This document shows, one piece after another, positions 51,301-58,703 of a stretch of DNA of 64,000 bases. The position numbers and the translations under genes were made by a program. The DNA is taken from positions 1 to 64,000 of the forward strand of contig CAMCFN010000010.1 in NCBI GenBank assembly GCA_945874145.1, given 5' to 3'. Under the pieces are notes generated by a model that ran no database searches, had not been told where the DNA came from, and saw only the letters and a list, made by a program, of their open reading frames with translations. Within the stretch, counting starts at the first letter, position 1. Each line of letters opens with the position of its first letter. The DNA is from Akkermansia muciniphila. GTDB lineage: Bacteria; Verrucomicrobiota; Verrucomicrobiia; Limisphaerales; SXTU01.

Positions 51301-51995
51301 CCATGAACACCCGCGACCGCGACGAGGTGAGCGTGGTCGAGGACGCCGAGCGAGCACTGCAAGCCGCGCTCAAGGACGGCCGCCTCAGGCTGCCCGCCGG
51401 CTACTACTGGGAATGGAGCGGCCAGTTCGAGAACCAGGTGCGCGCCACCGCCCGGATGCAAATCCTCGTGCCCGTCTGCCTCGCCATCATGTTCGTGATG
51501 CTCTACCTCGGCTTCGAGCGCTGGTGGATTGCGCCGATTATTTACTTCGGGGTGCTGGTCTCCGCCTCGGGCGGCTTCATCATGCTCGCGTTATGGGGTG
51601 TGAATCTGTCAATCGCCGTATGGGTAGGGTTCCTGGTCCTCTTCGGCGTGGTGGATGACGACGGCGTCGTCATCGCCACCTATCTCGAAGGCGTCTTCAA
51701 AGACCGCGCGTTCCAGTCCGTCACCGAAATTCGCGATGCGACCATCGAGGCCGGTCTGCGGCGCATCCGGCCATGTCTCATGACCATCGCGACGACCGTG
51801 TTCGGCCTCCTGCCCATCTTCTGGGCCACCGGACGCGGCACGGACGTGATGAAGCCCATGGCCATCCCGTCGGTAGGCGGCATGGCGGTGAGCCTGATCA
51901 CGCTGTTCATCGTGCCGTGCATGTTCTGCGCCGTGGAAGAGTGGAAATGGAAGCGGGCACAACGGACATTGCCAACGGCTAGCGGAGCAGCATGA
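48387..51995 (+). CDS. heavy-metal RND efflux pump (CusA/CzcA-like), unusually long
   Basis: RND pumps use proton import to push metals through the CusB-CusC tunnel. At 1202 residues it is about 150 longer than a typical CusA. Conserved parts include [38 protein letters not shown], a TM4 motif [23 protein letters not shown] with the proton-relay Asp, [21 protein letters not shown], and the TM10 motif [22 protein letters not shown]. Extra stretches lie after TM6 (about 510-570, with one or two extra membrane segments), near 600-660 and near 765-800. The Asp before ADMG (GDVAD) differs from the usual GAMVD. It forms the core of the efflux operon. Confidence 0.92.
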   Translation: [1202 protein letters not shown]

Positions 51996-52016
51996 ATCTG
52001 GCACCTTCACGACCAC

Positions 52017-53375
52017 ATGAGTGTCATCGCCAGCGAAATTATCATCATCGTATTGCTTGTGCTGGCCAACGGCATGTTCGCAATGGCGGAGCTGGCCATC
52101 ATCTCCTGCCGCAAGGCCAAGCTCCGCAAGCTGGCCGAGCAGGGTGATGCGCGGGCGCAGGCGGCCTTGGAGCTGGCGGAGTCGCCCAACCGCTTTCTGT
52201 CCACTGTGCAGGTGGGCATCACGCTCATCGGCGTGTTGGCGGGGGCATTCGGCGGCGCGACCATCGCACGGGAGATTGCCAGCGCCTTGAAACCCTTCCC
52301 GGTTCTGGCCAGCTCCGGCGAGGCGATCGGGGTGGGTACGGTCGTGCTGGGCATCACCGTGCTGTCGGTGGTGCTTGGTGAGCTGGTGCCCAAGCGGCTG
52401 GCGCTGAACAATCCGCTGGGCGTGGCGCTGGCGTTGGCCCGGCCCGTGCGCGGGCTTTCCAACCTGACCGCCCCGGTCGTGCGGCTTCTGGGCGCGCTGA
52501 CCGACGTGGTGTTGAAGCTGTTCGGTTTCCAAGCCCGATCCGAACCCGCCGTCACCGAGGACGAAGTGCGTTCGCTCGTCGAGCAGGGACATCAGGCGGG
52601 CGTGTTCTTCAAGGCGGAAAAGGAGCTGGTCGAGCACGCTCTGGCGCTGGACCGCAAGTGCGTTGGCGACTTGATGACGCAGCGGGCGCAGATCATCTGG
52701 CTCAACATCGCCGACTCCGACGAGGTGAACTGGCGGCGGATCGTCACCAGCGGTCACACTTACTTCCCCGTTTATGAAGGCCAGCGGGACAATGTGCTGG
52801 GCGTGGTGTCGTTGAAGGCGCTCTGGGCCAATCTCGCCCTCACACAGTCCACCCATTTGCGCTCCCTGCTCACCGAGCCGTTGTTCGTCCCGGCCAACAT
52901 GACCGCGCTCAAGCTGCTCGAAACCTTCAAGCAGACCCGCAAGCATCTGGCGCTGGTGCCGGACGAGTTCGGCACGGTGCAGGGGTTGGTGACGCTGGTG
53001 GACGTGTTCGAGGAAATTGTCGGCGACATTCCCGCCTTCGACCAACCGCCGCAGGTGCAGATCGTGCGCCGGGAGGATGGTTCGTGGCTGGTGGACGCCT
53101 CGCTGGAGCTGGCTCCGCTGAAACAGTTGCTCGGCGTGAAGGCTCTGCCTGGAGAGGAGCAGCAGGAGTATGAGACGTTGAGTGGCTTCCTGCTACACCA
53201 GATGCAGCGTATCCCGCACGAGGGCGATCATTTCGAGTGGGGCGGCTTTCGCTTCGAAGTGGCGGACGTTGACCGCCACCGGCTGGACAAGGTTTTAATC
53301 CAGGCGCTCCAACCGGCGGCAACCAGCACCTTGCCTGCTGCCAGTCCGCACAACTGCTCTGGGGGACCATCATGA
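52017..53375 (+). CDS. CNNM/CorC-HlyC family transporter (DUF21-CBS-CorC_HlyC)
   Basis: The 452-residue protein starts with a DUF21 membrane domain (IASEIIIIVLLVLANGMFAMAELAIISCRKAKLRKLAEQGD..., about residues 1-195, with the GAFGGATIAREI and VLGELVPKRLAL motifs). A tandem CBS pair follows at about 210-330 (VGDLMTQRAQIIWL, HTYFPVYEGQRDNVLGVVSLK, ...LALVPDEFGTVQGLVTLVDVFEEIVGDIP). A CorC_HlyC domain ends it. The family exports or regulates magnesium and cobalt, or relates to hemolysin C. It starts 21 bases after the RND pump and overlaps the P-type ATPase gene by four bases, so it belongs to the operon. Confidence 0.9.
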   Translation: MSVIASEIIIIVLLVLANGMFAMAELAIISCRKAKLRKLAEQGDARAQAALELAESPNRFLSTVQVGITLIGVLAGAFGGATIAREIASALKPFPVLASSGEAIGVGTVVLGITVLSVVLGELVPKRLALNNPLGVALALARPVRGLSNLTAPVVRLLGALTDVVLKLFGFQARSEPAVTEDEVRSLVEQGHQAGVFFKAEKELVEHALALDRKCVGDLMTQRAQIIWLNIADSDEVNWRRIVTSGHTYFPVYEGQRDNVLGVVSLKALWANLALTQSTHLRSLLTEPLFVPANMTALKLLETFKQTRKHLALVPDEFGTVQGLVTLVDVFEEIVGDIPAFDQPPQVQIVRREDGSWLVDASLELAPLKQLLGVKALPGEEQQEYETLSGFLLHQMQRIPHEGDHFEWGGFRFEVADVDRHRLDKVLIQALQPAATSTLPAASPHNCSGGPS

Positions 53376-56107
53376 ACCCGCCCCCAACCCCCACGCCCGC
53401 CTCCACCCCTTGGCATAGCCTGCCAGCCGGCGAAGCCCTCGCGCGCTTAAAGGTGAACCCAGCGGAGGGTCTCGCCCAAGACGAAGCCGCGCGCAGGCTT
53501 GCCGAGCATGGGCCGAACACGCTGCCGGAAGCCGAGCATCGCCCGCTCTGGCGGGTCTTCGCGCGGCAGTTCGCCAGCCCGCTCATCTACATCCTGTTCG
53601 TCGCGGCGGCCATTGCCTTTGCGATGGGCCATCGCAGTGATGCCGCCGTCATTCTCGTGGTGGTGCTGGTGAACGCGATCATCGGCACGTTCCAGGAAGG
53701 CCGCGCCGAGCGCTCGATGGAGGCCTTGCAACGCCTGTCCGCGCTCAAGGTGCGCGTGGTGCGCGGCGGCCGGGAGGAAATCATAGAGGCGCATGGGCTG
53801 GTGCCCGGTGACCTCGTGCTGCTGGCCGCCGGCGACGCGGTGGGCGCGGACGCGCGGGTGCTGGAAGCCGCCGCGCTCGAAGCTGCCGAGGCCGCGCTCA
53901 CGGGCGAATCGCTTCCGGTCACCAAGCAGTTGGAGGCGTTGCCGGAGGACACGTCGCTCGCCGACCGCAGCAACATGGTTTACTCCGGCACGCACATCGC
54001 GGCCGGGCGGGGCAAGGCGCTGGTGGTGACCACCAGCCTCGCCACGGAAGTGGGCAAGATTGCCAAACTTACCTCCTCAGCGATCGATCCCAAGACGCCG
54101 TTGGAGCTGCGCATCCAACAGTTCGGCCGCTACTTGGTCGGCGCGGCCATAGCCATTTTCATCATCGTCGTTGCGTTTGGCCTGATGCGCGGGATGCCCT
54201 TCCTGGAAATTCTCATGGTGGCGATCAGCCAGATGGTCTCGATGGTGCCGGAGGGCTTGCCGGTGGCCATGACGATTGCGCTGGCCGTGGGGATGCAGCG
54301 CATGGCCAAGCGCGGTGCCATCGTGCGCCGGCTCGCGGCGGTCGAAACGCTGGGTTCCACCAGCGTGATTTGCAGCGACAAGACCGGCACGCTGACGAAG
54401 AACGAGATGACCGTCACCGCGCTCTGGCTGCCGGATGGGCGGGCCATTCAGGTCAGCGGAGCGGGCTATGAACCGGTGGGCAACCTCACGTTGAGCAGCG
54501 CGGAGCTGACGCCGGATCGTGACCCCGGCGTGCGACCGCTGCTCGAAGCCGTCGCGCTCTGCAACGACGCCCAGTTGGTGCCGCCGGATGACACCGACCC
54601 GCGCTGGCGACCGCTGGGCGATCCCACCGAGGCGGCGTTGCTCACCCTCGCGGCCAAAGGCCAGGTGGAACCCGCCGCCCTGCGCCGCGACTGGCCGCGG
54701 CAGGCTGAAATCCCCTTTGATTCCGGCCCCAAGATGATGGCCACGCAACACGGACACACGACCCTGCCAAGCCGGGTTTTCATCAAAGGCGCACCCGAGG
54801 CCGTGCTTGAACTGTGCGAGCGCGCCCGGTTTGGCGGCGAGCTGCGACCGTTGGATGACGGCTTGCGGCAGCAAACGCTTGCGGCGGCGGAGGCACTTGC
54901 CAGCCAGGCCCTTCGCTGCCTCGCCGTGGCTGAAGCGGAGAGCAACGCCATGGACCCGGCCGGTGGCTTCGCCCAGTTCAAGGGCCGGACCACGTTGCTC
55001 GGGCTCATCGGGCAGATGGACCCGCCGCGCGATGAGGTGAAGGCAGCGGTGGCCGAGTCCCGCGCCGCCGGCATCCGGCCGGTCATGGTGACCGGCGATC
55101 ACAAGATCACCGGGCTGGCCGTCGCCCGCACGCTCGGCATCGCGCGCGACGGCGACCTCGCCGTGGATGGCAACGAACTGGAGAAGATGTCGGAGCCGGA
55201 TTTGCGCACCAAGCTCGACCGCATCTCGGTCTTCGCCCGGGTGCATCCCGCGCAGAAGCTCCGCATCGTGGCCGCCTTCCAAGCCCAGCAGCGCGTGGTG
55301 GCCATGACCGGCGATGGCGTGAATGACGCGCCAGCACTGGCCACCGCCGACGTGGGCGTGGCCATGGGCATCACGGGCACGGAGGTGGCCAAGGGCGCGG
55401 CCAAGATCGTCATCACCGACGACAACTTCGCCACCATCGTCAACGCCGTCGAGGAAGGGCGGCTCGTCTATCGCAACCTGAAGAAGGTGATTCTATTCCT
55501 GTTCGCGACCTCGATTGACGAGGTCATCGTGCTGCTGCTGGCGCTGTTCTGCGGCTATCCGCTGCCGCTCTCCGCCGTGCAAATCCTGTGGGTGAACATC
55601 GTCACCGAGGGCGTGCTCACCGTGAACCTCGTGCTGGAAGGCCCGGAGGGCGACGAGATGCGCCGCCCGCCGACTCCCGCCGCCGAGCCGCTGGTGGACC
55701 GCACGATGTGGCAGCGCATGTTGGTGATGGTCACGGCTTCCGTCACCGCCATCTTCGGGTTCTTCGTGTGGCGGCTCTCGACGGGCGTGCCCTTCGAGCT
55801 GGTGCGGACCGAAACCTTCACGGTGCTGGTGGTCTGCCAGTGGTTCAATGTGCTGAATTGTCGGAGTGAGCTGAATTCGGCGCTGAACTGGAGCATTTTC
55901 AAGAACTGGTGGCTGCTCGGCGGCATCCTGCTCGGCAACGTGCTGCAACTGCTCGTCATTTACACCGAGCCGATGAACCGGATTTTCCACACGGTGCCCA
56001 TTTCGCTGCCTGACTTTTTCCTCATCGGCGCGGTGGCCAGCCTGGTGTTGTGGGCGGAGGAGGCGCGGAAGTTCTTCGCACGGCGTTCACTCCGCAGGGG
56101 CGCATGA
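53372..56107 (+). CDS. P2-type cation-transporting ATPase
   Basis: The 911-residue ATPase shows the P-type hallmarks: EAALTGESLPVTKQ, the phosphorylation site CSDKTGTLTKNEMT, ARVHPAQKLRI, MTGDGVNDAPALATADVGVAMG, and the membrane motif VSMVPEGLPVAMT, which is the calcium/sodium-type PEGL rather than the copper-type CPC. An N-terminal actuator start (LAQDEAARRLAEHGPNTLPEAEHR) and the C-terminal six-helix part (YRNLKKVILFLFATSIDEVIVLL) complete it. There is no N-terminal metal-binding CxxC, so the copper role suggested by the neighbours does not transfer to it; calcium, sodium or proton exchange is more likely. It is the last gene of the run, coupled to the CorC-type gene. Confidence 0.9.
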   Translation: MNPPPTPTPASTPWHSLPAGEALARLKVNPAEGLAQDEAARRLAEHGPNTLPEAEHRPLWRVFARQFASPLIYILFVAAAIAFAMGHRSDAAVILVVVLVNAIIGTFQEGRAERSMEALQRLSALKVRVVRGGREEIIEAHGLVPGDLVLLAAGDAVGADARVLEAAALEAAEAALTGESLPVTKQLEALPEDTSLADRSNMVYSGTHIAAGRGKALVVTTSLATEVGKIAKLTSSAIDPKTPLELRIQQFGRYLVGAAIAIFIIVVAFGLMRGMPFLEILMVAISQMVSMVPEGLPVAMTIALAVGMQRMAKRGAIVRRLAAVETLGSTSVICSDKTGTLTKNEMTVTALWLPDGRAIQVSGAGYEPVGNLTLSSAELTPDRDPGVRPLLEAVALCNDAQLVPPDDTDPRWRPLGDPTEAALLTLAAKGQVEPAALRRDWPRQAEIPFDSGPKMMATQHGHTTLPSRVFIKGAPEAVLELCERARFGGELRPLDDGLRQQTLAAAEALASQALRCLAVAEAESNAMDPAGGFAQFKGRTTLLGLIGQMDPPRDEVKAAVAESRAAGIRPVMVTGDHKITGLAVARTLGIARDGDLAVDGNELEKMSEPDLRTKLDRISVFARVHPAQKLRIVAAFQAQQRVVAMTGDGVNDAPALATADVGVAMGITGTEVAKGAAKIVITDDNFATIVNAVEEGRLVYRNLKKVILFLFATSIDEVIVLLLALFCGYPLPLSAVQILWVNIVTEGVLTVNLVLEGPEGDEMRRPPTPAAEPLVDRTMWQRMLVMVTASVTAIFGFFVWRLSTGVPFELVRTETFTVLVVCQWFNVLNCRSELNSALNWSIFKNWWLLGGILLGNVLQLLVIYTEPMNRIFHTVPISLPDFFLIGAVASLVLWAEEARKFFARRSLRRGA

Positions 56108-56138
56108 GCCCGAATTCCTGACTCGGACGAGTGCCGAG

Positions 56139-56245
56139 GGCACGGAACGCGGCATTCATGCCACAGCATCGTGCGCAGGTTAGGACCGATCGAACCGCAC
56201 TGTTGCAACCGAGCTTTCTGCGGCGTGAACGCCGTGCTCCGTGCC
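56139..56245. repeat. two-armed palindromic repeat, third copy
   Basis: GGCACGGAACGCGGCATTCA then TGCC (56139-56162) pairs with GGCGTGAACGCCGTGCTCCG then TGCC (56222-56245), 19 of 24 complementary. Each arm carries a GCGGC/GCCGC-like small hairpin. The unit sits between convergent genes (P-type ATPase and uvrD) and resembles the copies at 23481 and 38538. Confidence 0.75.
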
Positions 56246-56264
56246 GCTCCGATTCATCGCCTGA

Positions 56265-58568
56265 CTAGAACGGTGATTCCTCGCCGTGCTCGCTGGTCTC
56301 ACCCATGTCGCTGAAGTCCGTCGCTGGCGCGTGCGGGCGGAGGTTCCATTCCTCGCGCAGCTCCACGGGGATTTCGGCGAGGAAGCGAGAGGGCTGTTGC
56401 ATCGCGTCGCCGCCACCTTGCATGAAGCGCATGAGCGGGTGCGAAAGATACAGTTCGTCCTTCGCACGCGTGACGGCGACGTAGAAGAGCCGGCGCTCCT
56501 CCTCCTCGCCCTCAGGTGAATCTATCGAGCGCGAGGAAGGAAAGAGTCCGTCGCAAAGCATGATGACGAAGACGACGCGGAACTCGAGCCCCTTGGCTTG
56601 GTGGATGGAGGAGAGTCGAATCTTCTCGTGATCGTCCTCGCGCGGTTTGTCTTCCTCGGCCTCGACGTTCGTCAGCAGCGCGAGCTGCGTGAGGAAGTCC
56701 TCGACGGTCGGGAACTGGCGCGAGAAGGCGGCGAGCTGCTCCAGGTCTTCGAGACGGTTGCGAAAGTTGGTGTAAGTGGCCTTGAGGTAATCCTCGTAAC
56801 CCGCCTCCAGCACGAGGCGAATCATGGCGTCGGTCTTTGCGCGAATTTCCGCCGCGCAGAGCTGCGCGATGGTGGCGGTGAACTGCGCCCAGGCGGCGGC
56901 GGTTTTCTTCGGGACGCTCGAGGAGATGCGGGCCAAAGACTTGGCGAGCCGTTCTCCCTCACCCCGGCTCTCTCCCGCTGGGAGAGGGAGAATGTCACTC
57001 AGCGGTGGACTAAAGGTGGCTCGCTCGGTGTTCGATGCGTTTGAGCCGCGAGGCAGCGCGGCCCTACCAGCGGCGGGAGTGGAGCCGGGTGCTTCCGAGT
57101 CCTCGAATGCGTCCGAGGCTATTCCCTCTCCCGGCGGGAGAGGGCCAGGGCGAGGGGGAACGCGTTCTTGGTCTGGCTGCATCCGATTTGCCTGTGGTGG
57201 TCGTGCGCCGAACTCGGAACAGAACTTTCCCCACAACTTGTCCGCGCTCTTGCCGCCGACGCCCGGCATCATGCGGACGAGTCTCTTGAAAGAAATCTCG
57301 TCGCGCGGGTTGTGGACGAGCTTGAGGTAGGCGGCCACGTCCTTCACATGCGCTTGCTCGAAGAAGCGAATGCCACTGGTGATGCTGAAGGGGATGTTGC
57401 GGCGGGTCAGCTCGAACTGAAGCTCCAGCGCGTGGAAGTGCGAGCGGTAGAGCACGGCCATCTCGTTCAGCGGGATGCCTTCGTCGCGCAGTTCCAGCGC
57501 GCGTTGGGCGACGAACGACGCCTGTTCGCTGGCGTCCATGCACGCGACGACGACGGGCTTCATGCCGGACGGACGGGCCGGGGCCAGCTCCTTTTGGAAC
57601 TGGTGGATGTTCGGCGCGATGGCGGCGTTGGCGAAGGCGAGAATCTCCGGCGTGCTCCGGTAGTTGACCTCGATTTTGAAGGTCTGGCAGCCGTAGTAGC
57701 GCTTCGGGAACTCGAGGATGTTTTTGAAGTTCGCCCCGCGCCACGCGTAGATGCTTTGCGCGTCGTCGCCCACAACCATGACGTTCTTGTGGACAGCGGC
57801 TAGGCGGTCGATGAGTTCGCCCTGGAGCGAGTTCGTGTCCTGATACTCGTCCACGAGGATGAACTGGAAGCGGCGCTGGTAGAAGTCGCGCAGGTCGGGG
57901 AAGTCACGGAGGACCGCGAGCCATTGCGTGAGCAGGTCGTCGAAGTCCATGCCGTTCGTGGCCTGCCTGCGCGCGCGGTAGCGGGCGGCGATGTCTTCAA
58001 TCTTGTTCGTGAGCGGGGCGAAGTGGTCATAGTCCTGCGCGACCGTCTCGGCGAGGGAGCGGCCGGTGTTCAGGGCCATCGAGAAGATATCGCCAAGCAC
58101 ATCGGGCTTCGGGAAACGTGTCTCCTTTACGTCAATGCCCGCCTCGTCCACGCAAGCTTGAATCAAGTCCTTCGCATCCTCGCGGTCGAGGATGGTGAAG
58201 TCGGGTCGCCAGCCGAGCACTTCCGCATGGCGACGGAGAATGCGGTTGCCAACGGAGTGGAACGTGCCGCCCCAGAGGTTGGAAACGTCGTTGCCGAGCA
58301 GGTCGCTCACGCGGCGCATCATTTCCTTCGCGGCCTTGTTGGTGAAGGTCAGCAGCAGGATGCGGTCGGGCGGCGTGCCGTGCTCGATGAGCCAAGCGAC
58401 GCGGTAGGTGAGCGTGCGCGTCTTGCCCGCGCCCGCGCCGGCGATGACGAGCGCGGGACCGTTCTCGGCGGTGACGGCGGCATATTGCTGGGCGTTCAGC
58501 TCGCGCGCGTAGTCAATCTGCAACTCGACGGGAGCGGAGAAGCGATTGAGCTGGTAGTCGCGCGACAC
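56265..58568 (-). CDS. uvrD/pcrA: UvrD/PcrA superfamily 1 DNA helicase with a repeat-derived insertion
   Basis: The 767-residue helicase unwinds DNA 3' to 5' in repair and replication. Motifs: Walker A VIAGAGAGKTRTLTYR, LLTFTNKAAKEMMRR, ILVDEYQDTNSLQGELI, VGDDAQSIYAWRGANF, EVNYRSTPEIL, and the C-terminal SSIHQAKGLEFRVVFVIMLCDGLFPS with RRLFYVAVTRAKDELYLSH. Residues about 470-539 (RVPPRPGPLPPGEGIA... LPLPAGESRGEG) are repeat-derived, low-complexity sequence inserted in the 2B subdomain, after the GVGGKSADKLW motif. 2B is the rotating, most tolerant part, so activity may survive. The gene is convergent with the P-type ATPase. Confidence 0.9.
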   Translation of the reverse strand: MSRDYQLNRFSAPVELQIDYARELNAQQYAAVTAENGPALVIAGAGAGKTRTLTYRVAWLIEHGTPPDRILLLTFTNKAAKEMMRRVSDLLGNDVSNLWGGTFHSVGNRILRRHAEVLGWRPDFTILDREDAKDLIQACVDEAGIDVKETRFPKPDVLGDIFSMALNTGRSLAETVAQDYDHFAPLTNKIEDIAARYRARRQATNGMDFDDLLTQWLAVLRDFPDLRDFYQRRFQFILVDEYQDTNSLQGELIDRLAAVHKNVMVVGDDAQSIYAWRGANFKNILEFPKRYYGCQTFKIEVNYRSTPEILAFANAAIAPNIHQFQKELAPARPSGMKPVVVACMDASEQASFVAQRALELRDEGIPLNEMAVLYRSHFHALELQFELTRRNIPFSITSGIRFFEQAHVKDVAAYLKLVHNPRDEISFKRLVRMMPGVGGKSADKLWGKFCSEFGARPPQANRMQPDQERVPPRPGPLPPGEGIASDAFEDSEAPGSTPAAGRAALPRGSNASNTERATFSPPLSDILPLPAGESRGEGERLAKSLARISSSVPKKTAAAWAQFTATIAQLCAAEIRAKTDAMIRLVLEAGYEDYLKATYTNFRNRLEDLEQLAAFSRQFPTVEDFLTQLALLTNVEAEEDKPREDDHEKIRLSSIHQAKGLEFRVVFVIMLCDGLFPSSRSIDSPEGEEEERRLFYVAVTRAKDELYLSHPLMRFMQGGGDAMQQPSRFLAEIPVELREEWNLRPHAPATDFSDMGETSEHGEESPF
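56951..57161. repeat. 211-base inverted repeat inside the helicase gene
   Basis: GTTCTCCCTCACCCCGGCTC (56951) leads into CTCCCGCTGGGAGAGGGAG, and the other end carries CCCTCTCCCGGCGGGAGAGGGCC then AGGGCGAGGGGGAAC (ending 57161); about 34 of 41 arm positions are complementary. Translated on the minus strand it gives the GPLPPGEG and LPLPAGESRGEG signatures seen in repeats of several other bacterial genomes. A smaller unit (AGGCAGCGCGGCCCTACCAG) lies in the loop. Confidence 0.85.
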
Positions 58569-58703
58569 GGCGGGGATTCAACGGGCAGGGAGCAAGCGAG
58601 AGAAGGAAAAACCAACCCTCATGGAAGGCGAGCCGAGCAGGCTCACTTCAAATGCCGAGCGCGGAAGCCGGAACGGGGGGGCAGAGACTCCTTGCGCCGC
58701 CTG

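Noticed and set aside
51609-53045. 478-codon minus-strand ORF
   Set aside because: Antisense to the end of cusA and most of the CorC-type gene.
53372-56107. copper-exporting P1B ATPase
   Set aside because: It has PEGLP in the membrane, not CPC, and lacks an N-terminal CxxC metal-binding domain.
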